Notes under the pieces: model-generated
Seen by the model: only the letters and a program-made list of their open reading frames with translations
Databases searched by the model: none
What the model was told of the DNA's origin: nothing
Translations under genes and position numbers: made by a program
Source of the DNA: an uncultured Lachnospiraceae bacterium
GTDB taxonomy: Bacteria > Bacillota > Clostridia > Lachnospirales > Lachnospiraceae
Direction of reading: 5' to 3'
Length of the DNA stretch: 64,000 nt
Assembly: GCA_905233695.1 (NCBI GenBank)
Contig: CAJODN010000006.1
Location: forward strand, 1 to 64,000
Part shown: positions 16,868-25,064 of the stretch, one piece after another
How positions within the stretch are numbered: position 1 is the stretch's first letter
Layout of the letters: every line of letters begins with the position of its first letter

Positions 16868-17875
16868 TTATCTTATCATCTCCGTAAGTCCAACCTTCTT
16901 CATAGCCTTACGAAGAGTCTTGTTGGCGAAATATGCTGCCTTCTCGTCATTCTCCTTGATACAACTATTTATATACTCTTTATCTTTAAGAAGACGATTA
17001 TATTCTTCCTGCACGGGAGCAAGTTCATTTGCCACCGCTTCTCCCACGGCAAGCTTAAAGTCACCGTAACCTTTGCCTTCAAATTCCTTCTCGATATCTT
17101 CCTTACTTTTCTTCGTAACACAAGAATAGATATCCATAAGGTTACTGATACCGGGCTTGTTCTCGGCATCGTATCTTACAGATGCATCAGAATCCGTTAC
17201 AGCCTTCTTGAACTTCCTTATAATTGTATCCCTATCGTCTGTAAGAAGTATTGTTGCATTAACATTTTCATCAGACTTAGACATCTTCTTCGTAGGATCC
17301 GCAAGCGACATAATCTTAGCTCCGCTCTTACCGATGTAGGGCTCGGGAAGCTTAAATACATCACCGTAGATATTATTGAATCTCTCGGCAATATCTCTCG
17401 TAATCTCGAGGTGTTGCATCTGATCCTTTCCAACCGGCACAACGTCGGTCTGATAGAGGAGAATATCCGCAGCCATAAGAACGGGATATGTAAAGAGACC
17501 CGCGTTGATATTGTCGGCATGCTTTTTAGACTTATCCTTAAACTGAGTCATACGATTAAGCTCACCCATATAAGTAAAGCAATCAAGTATCCAGGCAAGC
17601 TGGGCATGTGCCGGAACATGGGACTGATAGTACACGCAATTCTTCTTGGGATCAAGCCCTGCCGCTACATACAGTGCATAGAGCTTTCTTGCGTTCTGAC
17701 GAAATTCAGTAGGGTTTTGTCTTACAGTAAGAGAATGAAGATCCATTACGCCGAAGAAGCACTCGTACTCTTCATTAAGTGTCACCCAGTTTTTGAGTGC
17801 CCCGAGGTAATTTCCAAGTGTAAGCGTATTGGTTGCCTGCATTCCCGAATAAAGAATCTTCTTATTGTCTTCCAT
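16868..17875 (-). CDS. trpS: Tryptophanyl-tRNA synthetase
   Basis: Class Ic aminoacyl-tRNA synthetase charging tRNA-Trp; 335 aa, normal length. The N-terminal GMQATNTLTLGNYLGALKNW contains the HIGH-equivalent TLGN, and KKMSKSDENVNATILL carries the KMSKS loop at about residue 197. The tryptophan pocket region (DVVPVGKDQMQHLEITRDIAERFN) is intact. The ATG at 17875 follows a purine-rich GAGAGAAAA. Stands alone between comM and the DUF5662 gene. Confidence 0.98.
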   Translation of the reverse strand: MEDNKKILYSGMQATNTLTLGNYLGALKNWVTLNEEYECFFGVMDLHSLTVRQNPTEFRQNARKLYALYVAAGLDPKKNCVYYQSHVPAHAQLAWILDCFTYMGELNRMTQFKDKSKKHADNINAGLFTYPVLMAADILLYQTDVVPVGKDQMQHLEITRDIAERFNNIYGDVFKLPEPYIGKSGAKIMSLADPTKKMSKSDENVNATILLTDDRDTIIRKFKKAVTDSDASVRYDAENKPGISNLMDIYSCVTKKSKEDIEKEFEGKGYGDFKLAVGEAVANELAPVQEEYNRLLKDKEYINSCIKENDEKAAYFANKTLRKAMKKVGLTEMIR

Positions 17876-17933
17876 TTTTCTCTCTTTCTCTCTTTTTTAG
17901 TTTATTATTATCCAAGTTAATATGATGCCCGTA

Positions 17934-18533
17934 TTAGATTCCACGGTTAAAATGCGATTGCAAGAATGCAACTATCTTTTTAACTATATATACCTTTGTC
18001 TCAGTATGAAGAATCTCTCTTCTTATGTAATCGTTAGTCGCTTCTTCACCATGCTCGGCAAGATATGTAAGAAGCTTAACAAGAAGTGCCTCCGTTTCTT
18101 CATGCATCATATATCTGTTCTTGCCCTTCTCATAATATTTAAGGGCGCTTGCATCGTTGTATTTTTCTTTCTGGTAGTTCTTACTGGCGCCAACTCTGTC
18201 AACATACATTTCCACCACATACTTTACAGGCATCTTGTTACCACCGATATGATGGTCCGGAGCCAATGTGTAATCAATCCAATACTCAAAGTGGTGCTTG
18301 TTACGACCCTTGTGATGGAGCCATGCTTTGGAATAGCCTCTTTTCTTTCTCTCAGTATTATTAGGGCTTTCGGTTCCTTTGTAATATAATGCACCAGGTA
18401 TAAATTCCGTGGGCGAATATTTGGACAAGTCATGAAGAAGTCCCTGCGTATAGAGACCGACTTCGAAGCAACCTTGCATAACGAGGTGCCTGTGAGTTGT
18501 AATTGTCTTAAAATGCTTTATTGGATGAAACAC
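17934..18533 (-). CDS. DUF5662 family protein
   Basis: A 199-aa soluble protein of unknown function, widespread in clostridia. It is rich in His and acidic residues with an HD-like arrangement: LLHDLSKYSPTEF at about 32-44, KAWLHHKGRNKHHFEYW around 69-85 and later HEETEALLVKLLTYLAEHG. These spaced H/D residues look like a metal site of a phosphohydrolase-type fold, but activity is not established. No signal peptide or membrane segment. It lies 58 nt before trpS in the direction of transcription. Confidence 0.78.
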   Translation of the reverse strand: MFHPIKHFKTITTHRHLVMQGCFEVGLYTQGLLHDLSKYSPTEFIPGALYYKGTESPNNTERKKRGYSKAWLHHKGRNKHHFEYWIDYTLAPDHHIGGNKMPVKYVVEMYVDRVGASKNYQKEKYNDASALKYYEKGKNRYMMHEETEALLVKLLTYLAEHGEEATNDYIRREILHTETKVYIVKKIVAFLQSHFNRGI

Positions 18534-18591
18534 GCCGATTCTCCTTTTCTGAATATGATATTACACAAGATGTAAGTCAAGCAATTATAGA

Positions 18592-19281
18592 TTATTTTAC
18601 AACATAATCCCTTATCAACCCTATCACAACAAGCTGCACCGGATAGATGGCATAGAACACCCACTTTAACTTCTTGGCACTTGCGCCTCGCTGTCCGTTG
18701 TATAGATATATAATCGCAATCGGAATCAGCACAAACACAGCATTCATAACGCCATAGACTATAAGATATATAACAAATATGGCCGGTGCAAGGTATTTAT
18801 AATAATCTCTTATATAGTTCATTATAACTATTACGAGAATACCGACATACCTGTAATCGAACTGTCCTATGTATGCAATCCCGCAGGATACCGCTACGAT
18901 AGCTAATTGACAATATATCGTAATATTCTTCCCCTTTACCACATACTCCTTGTCAATAAAATATAACGTCAGGAGTCCGAGAAGCAGTTCAAAAAATACA
19001 TTCTGTTTATATGGGTAGAAAAGTGTACTATGAAAGCAATAATCGAAGGGCACTTCAGATATAAGTGCAAATATAAGAAGTCTTACCGCATATTTCCTGA
19101 TATCCGATGTGTGCTTGTATCCCTCTGCAATCAGAAATGCAAAAAGCGGAAAGCTTATCCTTCCTATCCATCTTAATATTTCATATTCCGGAAAGAAGAC
19201 ATCACCAACGTGATCTATAATCATCGTTATAACGGCAATCCATTTTAGCACGGAAGCATTGAGTACTCTTATCTTACTCAT
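18592..19281 (-). CDS. TraX-family integral membrane protein
   Basis: Polytopic membrane protein (229 aa) with about seven or eight hydrophobic segments. The N-terminal LKWIAVITMIIDHVGDVFFP and RISFPLFAFLIAEGYKHTSD match the TraX family, whose founding member N-acetylates F-pilin; the fold resembles membrane acyltransferases. In Firmicutes such genes are chromosomal and of unknown substrate. The start overlaps the end of the neighbouring GH13 gene by 4 nt, so the two are probably translated together. Nothing around it suggests conjugation. Confidence 0.82.
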   Translation of the reverse strand: MSKIRVLNASVLKWIAVITMIIDHVGDVFFPEYEILRWIGRISFPLFAFLIAEGYKHTSDIRKYAVRLLIFALISEVPFDYCFHSTLFYPYKQNVFFELLLGLLTLYFIDKEYVVKGKNITIYCQLAIVAVSCGIAYIGQFDYRYVGILVIVIMNYIRDYYKYLAPAIFVIYLIVYGVMNAVFVLIPIAIIYLYNGQRGASAKKLKWVFYAIYPVQLVVIGLIRDYVVK

Positions 19282-21167
19282 TTCTTCCCTCTGCGCTTCT
19301 TATGTTTATTATCAAGAATCTCAACGCTGTCACTTGTTATCTTAGTCTCTTTAGCAACGAGAATAGTAATTGTTCCGCCGGGAACCATTATATAGTGTTG
19401 CGACTCAATATACTGAAGCTCTCCAAAGTCCTTCGACGTATTACACTCCTTATACCACTTCTTATTACCGGGCATCCTCGGAAGTGCGAACTTCTCTTCT
19501 TCATAATGAAAATTATAACAGACTAAAATGTCATCATTGTTATCGTCATCAGCATATTCTCCGGCGAAAAGAATTCCAAGCGCCCTCTTCTCATCACCGA
19601 TTCCAATCATCCAAGGTTCTCTTCCGTGATATGAGAGATCCGGAATTCCTGTATGATGATAATCGTTCATATGCATGGGTTCTTCAAGTCGAAGGATTGG
19701 ATTAGCTTTCCTGAAGGCAATCATTTTTTTCGTAAATTCCCTTAGTTCCCTTGCGAATTTATTCTTCGGAAAACCAACCCATCCCACTTCGTTATCCTGG
19801 CAATAGACATTGTTGTTACCGTTCTGGGTATTACCCACCTCATCGCCGGCAAGAATAAGGGGAATCGCCTGCGCAAGAAGACATGCACAAATGGCGGTCT
19901 TCATATTGGTAAGCCTTATCTGATTAATCGCTTTGTTATTGGTCTTACCTTCGAAGCCGTAGTTATTGGAACAATTATAGTTATTGCCGTCTCTGTTCTC
20001 TTCTCCGTTAGCCTCATTATGCTTCTCGCCGTAGGCGAATGAATCGTACAATGTAAATCCGTTACTGTTTGCGGCATAATTAACAAAACCGAAATTCTCG
20101 TTTTGCCTCTTGGAATTATTGGCAAGCTCAGACACATATCCATCGAAATGATTCTGCAATTGGCGAAGAGCATATAAGAATTCATCATTACTTATGAAAA
20201 TGTGCTTCTTTGATTTCTCCTTTTCAAGAATATCGTAAGGATACTCATGATAGAAAAGCTTCGTATCGGCAAGATACGGACTATTAACGATTCGGCGTAT
20301 GGGAAGATCATTTCCCAGAATATGGAGACCGTCCACGTTATATTCCTTAACCCAGAATATAAGGGAATTAACCATAACTTCATTGCACACAAGGTTATTA
20401 AATGCTATCTCCATGATGACTTCAAGACCTCTCTTATGAATCTCGTCAATCATCATCTTCATATTATACGACGCATTTTCACCGCCAAAATACGATGCCT
20501 TAGGAGCGAAATAATGACCCTTGTCATATCCCCAGTAATTAATCTTACCTGTGTCTGTGATGACACTCTCTGTCTGCAAAGTGTCGTTAACGACCGTAGT
20601 CTTCTTAATTCCCATCTCCTCAAATTCATAGAGAGGTTGGAATTCGATTGACGTAACCCCAAGGTCTTCTATTTCGTCAAGACATTTTATAAAACCCTTG
20701 TAATTACCTTTATCCCATCGATTAAGTCCATGATTCATTGTATAGCCTCTCATATGAAGCTTATACATAATCATATCCTTAGGTCTGATGCCGGGCTTTT
20801 TATACTTGAATGTATAATTATCATTGGAAATGGCAGAATATACCTTATAGTCATTATCTTCCCTGGACTTATCGTTCCACTTCTCTCTTCCCACAACGCG
20901 AGTCGAATACTCGTCCATAGTCTCACTACCATCCCTGTAAATTAGATAGCAAATCTCATCAGGATTCAATCCTTTAACGCATACAGAGCATACGAGTCCT
21001 ATCTTATATTCAGAAGTAACATCTATTTTGTCAAGAAGCTTCTTCGTCTTGATATCATAGATATTGATATAAGTATCTTCATCAGTCTTTGTCTTGTAGG
21101 TAAATGTAATTCTGTCGCCGTGTGCTCTTGCACCGAACTCACAGAAATTACCTTTTTCTAACATCAT
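19278..21167 (-). CDS. Isoamylase/glycogen-debranching-type GH13 protein lacking catalytic residues
   Basis: A 629-aa protein with the domain order of glycogen debranching enzymes: an N-terminal beta region (1-125), a TIM-barrel region (about 130-480) and a C-terminal beta domain. Family landmarks remain, such as NYWGYDKGHYFAPKASY, KHNEANGEENRDGNNYN and PLILAGDEVGNTQNGNNNVYCQDN. The active-site regions are changed. Region I reads EIAFNN (252-257; normally DVVFNH). Region II reads DGLHILGN (279-286; normally GFRFDLA). Region IV reads NSNGFTL (367-373; normally CHDGFTL). The nucleophile Asp, the transition-state Asp and their partner Arg and His are therefore absent. It may bind alpha-glucan or regulate another enzyme; hydrolysis is unlikely. 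ATG at 21167 with GAGGCGG upstream. Confidence 0.85.
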   Translation of the reverse strand: MMLEKGNFCEFGARAHGDRITFTYKTKTDEDTYINIYDIKTKKLLDKIDVTSEYKIGLVCSVCVKGLNPDEICYLIYRDGSETMDEYSTRVVGREKWNDKSREDNDYKVYSAISNDNYTFKYKKPGIRPKDMIMYKLHMRGYTMNHGLNRWDKGNYKGFIKCLDEIEDLGVTSIEFQPLYEFEEMGIKKTTVVNDTLQTESVITDTGKINYWGYDKGHYFAPKASYFGGENASYNMKMMIDEIHKRGLEVIMEIAFNNLVCNEVMVNSLIFWVKEYNVDGLHILGNDLPIRRIVNSPYLADTKLFYHEYPYDILEKEKSKKHIFISNDEFLYALRQLQNHFDGYVSELANNSKRQNENFGFVNYAANSNGFTLYDSFAYGEKHNEANGEENRDGNNYNCSNNYGFEGKTNNKAINQIRLTNMKTAICACLLAQAIPLILAGDEVGNTQNGNNNVYCQDNEVGWVGFPKNKFARELREFTKKMIAFRKANPILRLEEPMHMNDYHHTGIPDLSYHGREPWMIGIGDEKRALGILFAGEYADDDNNDDILVCYNFHYEEEKFALPRMPGNKKWYKECNTSKDFGELQYIESQHYIMVPGGTITILVAKETKITSDSVEILDNKHKKRRGKK

Positions 21168-21256
21168 AAATAATTCCGCCTCGTTATTCTTAATAATCGA
21201 ATATACATTTATTGCAGGTCAAGAGATGTATGCATTAACAAAGCACCTCAATATAT

Positions 21257-21265
21257 ATTATACCA
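21257..21265 (-). promoter_or_regulatory. Extended -10 promoter for the GH13-TraX pair
   Basis: TGGTATAAT on the minus strand (21265 down to 21257) is a TGn extended -10 element with no strong -35. The start site would be near 21250, giving a leader of roughly 80 nt. It partly overlaps the divergent promoter region of the DUF1292 gene; the 177-nt gap holds only these two promoters. Confidence 0.5.
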
Positions 21266-21271
21266 CAACTA

Positions 21272-21300
21272 TTGAATTTTACATCACATTAAATTATAAT
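21272..21300 (+). promoter_or_regulatory. Promoter of the DUF1292-helicase pair
   Basis: TTGAAT (21272-21277) and TATAAT (21295-21300) with an exact 17-nt spacer form a strong sigma-A-type promoter, about 45 nt before the DUF1292 start codon. Confidence 0.7.
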
Positions 21301-21344
21301 CTTACAAGATTAGGCGAAATACGCATAAAAATAGGGGAAATACA

Positions 21345-21644
21345 ATGGGAAATAAAGAAAAAACGGCTGAAGATAACGATGTTATGGTAACAATTGAGCT
21401 TGAAGGCGAGGATCTTGACTGCGAAATCTTAACAATATTCGAATTAGACGGTCAGGATTACATTGTTCTTATGCCGGTTGATGAGAATGGCGAGCCCTTA
21501 GACGATACACTTGTATATATCTACAGATATTTTGAAAACGACGGTGACTATGCCATTGATAATATACAATCCGATAAGGAATATGAAAAGGTCGATAAGA
21601 GGTTTAATGAGCTGTTAGAAGAGACGAATAATAAACCCTCTTGA
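21345..21644 (+). CDS. DUF1292 family protein (YrzB-like)
   Basis: Small acidic protein (99 aa) of the DUF1292 family, present across Firmicutes with no assigned function. The core pattern LTIFELDGQDYIVLMPVDENG and then DTLVYIYRYFEND is complete. It starts at an ATG after AGGGGAAATACA, downstream of a strong promoter. It is one of few plus-strand genes and precedes a helicase gene by 82 nt, likely in one transcript. Confidence 0.85.
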   Translation: MGNKEKTAEDNDVMVTIELEGEDLDCEILTIFELDGQDYIVLMPVDENGEPLDDTLVYIYRYFENDGDYAIDNIQSDKEYEKVDKRFNELLEETNNKPS

Positions 21645-21726
21645 ATCTATTATCTAATTATGTTATATTACATTCACTTGTTTGGTTTGAGTTATTGATT
21701 ATGTATATGTCAAGCAAAGGAGTACT

Positions 21727-23529
21727 ATGCTTGATAATAATCAATTAGAAGCTGTTAATTTCTACGAAGGACCGTGCCTCACATTAGCAGGTCCCGGAAG
21801 CGGCAAGACAACTGTTCTTGTTAATCGAATCAAAAATCTTATAGAGAAGTACGGCGCTAAGCCTGAGTCTATTCTTGTTATCACATTTACCAAAGATGCG
21901 GCACTTGAAATGAAGAGCAGGTTCATTGCATCCTCTCATAATCCACTGTGCGGTCTTGTCAATTTCGGCACATTTCACTCGGTATTTTATTCAATTCTAA
22001 GACAAGAGATTCATCTTGAATCTGATTCCATCCTTCAGGGAGATAGTCTAATCAAATTCATTAAGGAAGTCATTGTTTCTAATGGTATAAAGTTTGACGA
22101 CCAGTTGATTGAAGGGCTTTATAAAGAATTTAGCTATGTAAATAATACAGGGACTCTGATTGACGAATATAAATCCCCCGGATTCGACACGGAAACATTC
22201 AGAAAGATTTATAAGTCATATCACAGTATGAAATCAGAACTTGGTAAGATTGATTTTGATGATATGCTGACTCTTACCTACAATTTGTTCCGTGATAATC
22301 CTGACATTTTACAGAAATGGCAGAAACGATTCGACTTCTTCCTAATCGATGAAATGCAGGATATGAATGATATACAGTTCGATATCATCAAGATGCTTTG
22401 TGCTTCTCTAAATGTCTTCGCAGTAGGCGATGACGACCAGTCTATCTATGGCTTTCGTGGTGCTAATCCCAATATTATGCTTGATTTTCCGAAGGTGTAT
22501 GAAGAATGCAAGGTCATAAGGCTCAGCAAGAATTACAGGTCTTGTAAGGGTATTGTAAATACCGCTTCCAAACTGATTTCAAATAATGAAATGAGGTTCG
22601 ATAAGGACTTAATCGCCAACAATTCGGAGGATGGCACTATAAGCGTCGCAGGATTCAAGGATGGTGATTTGGAAGCGAAATGGATTTGTAATAAGATTAA
22701 TACCCTATTGGAAAAGAGTAAAAAAGAAACAACTGCTATTCTTTTCAGGAACAAGAATCAAAGTATATCTATGATTAACTGTTTAAGTACAGAGGGCATT
22801 CCCTTCTTTATTAAAGACAGAGTTTCTAATATCTATAATCATTTTATATTCAATGACATTTTAAGCTTTATTAATATTTCCCTTGGAAAAGGTCAACGGT
22901 CGGATTTTCTTCGGATTTACAACAAGCCGAACCGCTATATTAACAGGCGTGCTATCGATAGGGAAAATGTTACATTCGAAGATATGATGGATTTCTATAA
23001 GGATAAACCCTATATGAAACATCGGATAAAAGAAATGGCTGACGATATTAAGAGAATAAGAATGATGCAACCGAGTGCCGCAATTCTCTTTATAAGGAAA
23101 AAGATTGGATATGATGAATATATTGAGGAATCGTCCAAGAACAAAAAGCAATATGACGACTATATGAAGGTTCTTGATGGAATCATGAATCTCAGCAAGG
23201 AATTTAGTAATGTTAAAGCATTTCTTGATGAATGTAACATGAGAATAAAGTATCAGGATGGGGAGCCGGATGAATCGAAAGCCAGAGTATTCTTATATAC
23301 ATTTCATGCATCAAAAGGACTGGAATTCGACAACGTCTTCATCCTTGATGTAAATGAAGGTGTGACACCCTCCAAAAAAGCGGAAAGCCAAAAGGATTTA
23401 GAAGAGGAGCGGAGAATGTTCTATGTTGCTCTAACTCGTGCCAAAACAAACCTCACACTCTGTCACATAGAAAACAGGAATAATGAGAAACTATTTCCGT
23501 CAAGGTTTATTGAGGAGATGGGGATGTAA
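21727..23529 (+). CDS. UvrD/PcrA-like superfamily 1 DNA helicase
   Basis: ATP-dependent 3'-5' DNA helicase of 600 aa, shorter than PcrA (about 720-750). Motifs are in order: Q motif and Walker A LAGPGSGKTTVLVNRI (18-33), ITFTKDAALEMKSR (motif Ia), DFFLIDEMQDMNDIQ (motif II, with DEMQ instead of DEFQ), VGDDDQSIYGFRGA (motif III), LSKNYRS (motif IV), TFHASKGLEFDNVFI (motif V) and EERRMFYVALTRAK (motif VI). The C-terminal region that binds RNA polymerase in PcrA is lacking, so a specialised repair helicase is more likely than the housekeeping one. ATG at 21727 after AAAGGAG. Confidence 0.93.
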   Translation: MLDNNQLEAVNFYEGPCLTLAGPGSGKTTVLVNRIKNLIEKYGAKPESILVITFTKDAALEMKSRFIASSHNPLCGLVNFGTFHSVFYSILRQEIHLESDSILQGDSLIKFIKEVIVSNGIKFDDQLIEGLYKEFSYVNNTGTLIDEYKSPGFDTETFRKIYKSYHSMKSELGKIDFDDMLTLTYNLFRDNPDILQKWQKRFDFFLIDEMQDMNDIQFDIIKMLCASLNVFAVGDDDQSIYGFRGANPNIMLDFPKVYEECKVIRLSKNYRSCKGIVNTASKLISNNEMRFDKDLIANNSEDGTISVAGFKDGDLEAKWICNKINTLLEKSKKETTAILFRNKNQSISMINCLSTEGIPFFIKDRVSNIYNHFIFNDILSFINISLGKGQRSDFLRIYNKPNRYINRRAIDRENVTFEDMMDFYKDKPYMKHRIKEMADDIKRIRMMQPSAAILFIRKKIGYDEYIEESSKNKKQYDDYMKVLDGIMNLSKEFSNVKAFLDECNMRIKYQDGEPDESKARVFLYTFHASKGLEFDNVFILDVNEGVTPSKKAESQKDLEEERRMFYVALTRAKTNLTLCHIENRNNEKLFPSRFIEEMGM

Positions 23530-23530
23530 A

Positions 23531-24988
23531 TTACATCTCCCTCTCCAGCTTCTCAATCGCAGCATTAACTCTCTTAAGCGACTCCTCTTTACCGAGAAGT
23601 TCCATAAGCTCTGTTGCACCGCCGGGTGTCATCTGCTTACCCGATAATGCTGTACGAATGGGCCAAAGGACATAACCGTTCTTATACTCATGCTCCTTCG
23701 CGAATGACACAAGCATCTCATATAAGGAATCATTGGTATAATCATCATGTGCTTCAATTACCGGCACGATTTCCTTAAGAACAGAAAGGGAACTCTCCGG
23801 CGTAGTCTTCATCTTCTTATGCTTGTACATGGAAATATCATATTCCGGCACAGCGTCGAAGAAATCAATATGACCCGGGATATCCGGGAATACTTCTATT
23901 CTCGTCTTAACCATATTGGCAATCTTAATCTTATCAATAGGTCTCGTAATCGTCTCATCAATAATAGGCTCTGCAATCTTATAGAATTCATCAAAGTCCA
24001 TAGCTTTAATATATTCGCCGTTCATCCAACGAAGCTTAACGATATCGAATACCGCCGGTGACTTGGACATATGGTGATAATCGAACACTTTAATAAGCTC
24101 TTCAAGCGAGAATATCTCCTGATTATCTTCGGGACTCCAGCCGAGAAGAGCAACGAAATTAACGATGGCTTCCGTAATAAATCCCTGCTCTACCAAGTCC
24201 TCATAAGAAGAATGTCCGCTTCTCTTAGAGAGCTTCTCATGGTTCTCATTGGTAATAAGAGGACAGTGTACATATACCGGCACATCCCATCCGAATGCTT
24301 CATATAATCTGTTATATTTCGGAGATGAAGAAAGGTACTCATTACCCCTTACAATATGAGTAATTCCCATAAGATGATCGTCAACAACATTGGCAAAATT
24401 ATACGTAGGATAACCGTCTGACTTAATAAGAATCATATCGTCAAGCTCAGCGTTATCCACTGTAATCTCTCCGTATATTTCATCGTCAAATGTTGTAGTT
24501 CCGGTTCTCGGATTATTCTGTCTTATTACATAAGGCATCCCCGATTCCAAGTTCTTCTTAACCTCTTCTTCAGAAAGGGACAGGCAATGCTTATCGTAGA
24601 TTGATATTTCCTTACCGTCCAGATTCTGCTTAATTGATTCAAGACGCTCCGGCGTACAGAAACAATAATAAGCTTCACCCTTCTCTATAAGCTTCTTGGC
24701 ATATTCAAGATAGATACCCATAGCCTGACGCTCCGACTGTACATATGGTCCGACTCCGCCATCCTTATCGGGACCTTCGTCATGAATAAGGCCCGTAGCC
24801 TTAAGGGTTCTGTAGATTATATCGACAGCATCTGCCATATAACGCTCCTGATCCGTATCCTCAATTCTAAGCACGAAATCACCGCCTTCATGCTTGGCAA
24901 TTAAATACGCATAAAGCGCTGTTCTTAAGTTTCCTACATGCATTCTTCCCGTAGGGCTCGGTGCAAATCTCGTTCTGATCTTACTCAT
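23531..24988 (-). CDS. gltX: Glutamyl-tRNA synthetase
   Basis: Class Ib synthetase of 485 aa. The N-terminal [21 protein letters not shown] carries the HIGH motif (HVGN) and [15 protein letters not shown] the KMSKS loop near residue 250. The anticodon-binding helical domain is the last 150 residues. Whether it is discriminating or also charges tRNA-Gln cannot be decided here, since no gatCAB or glnS is in the window. Its stop codon lies one base from the stop codon of the convergent helicase gene. Upstream is the CNB-domain gene, ending 76 nt away. Confidence 0.98.
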   Translation of the reverse strand: MSKIRTRFAPSPTGRMHVGNLRTALYAYLIAKHEGGDFVLRIEDTDQERYMADAVDIIYRTLKATGLIHDEGPDKDGGVGPYVQSERQAMGIYLEYAKKLIEKGEAYYCFCTPERLESIKQNLDGKEISIYDKHCLSLSEEEVKKNLESGMPYVIRQNNPRTGTTTFDDEIYGEITVDNAELDDMILIKSDGYPTYNFANVVDDHLMGITHIVRGNEYLSSSPKYNRLYEAFGWDVPVYVHCPLITNENHEKLSKRSGHSSYEDLVEQGFITEAIVNFVALLGWSPEDNQEIFSLEELIKVFDYHHMSKSPAVFDIVKLRWMNGEYIKAMDFDEFYKIAEPIIDETITRPIDKIKIANMVKTRIEVFPDIPGHIDFFDAVPEYDISMYKHKKMKTTPESSLSVLKEIVPVIEAHDDYTNDSLYEMLVSFAKEHEYKNGYVLWPIRTALSGKQMTPGGATELMELLGKEESLKRVNAAIEKLEREM

Positions 24989-25064
24989 TTTAATCCTCTC
25001 TCAATCCAAATGGTACTGTAATACTACAATTTACATTTTCAAAATCAAATTTTATTATATAGCG

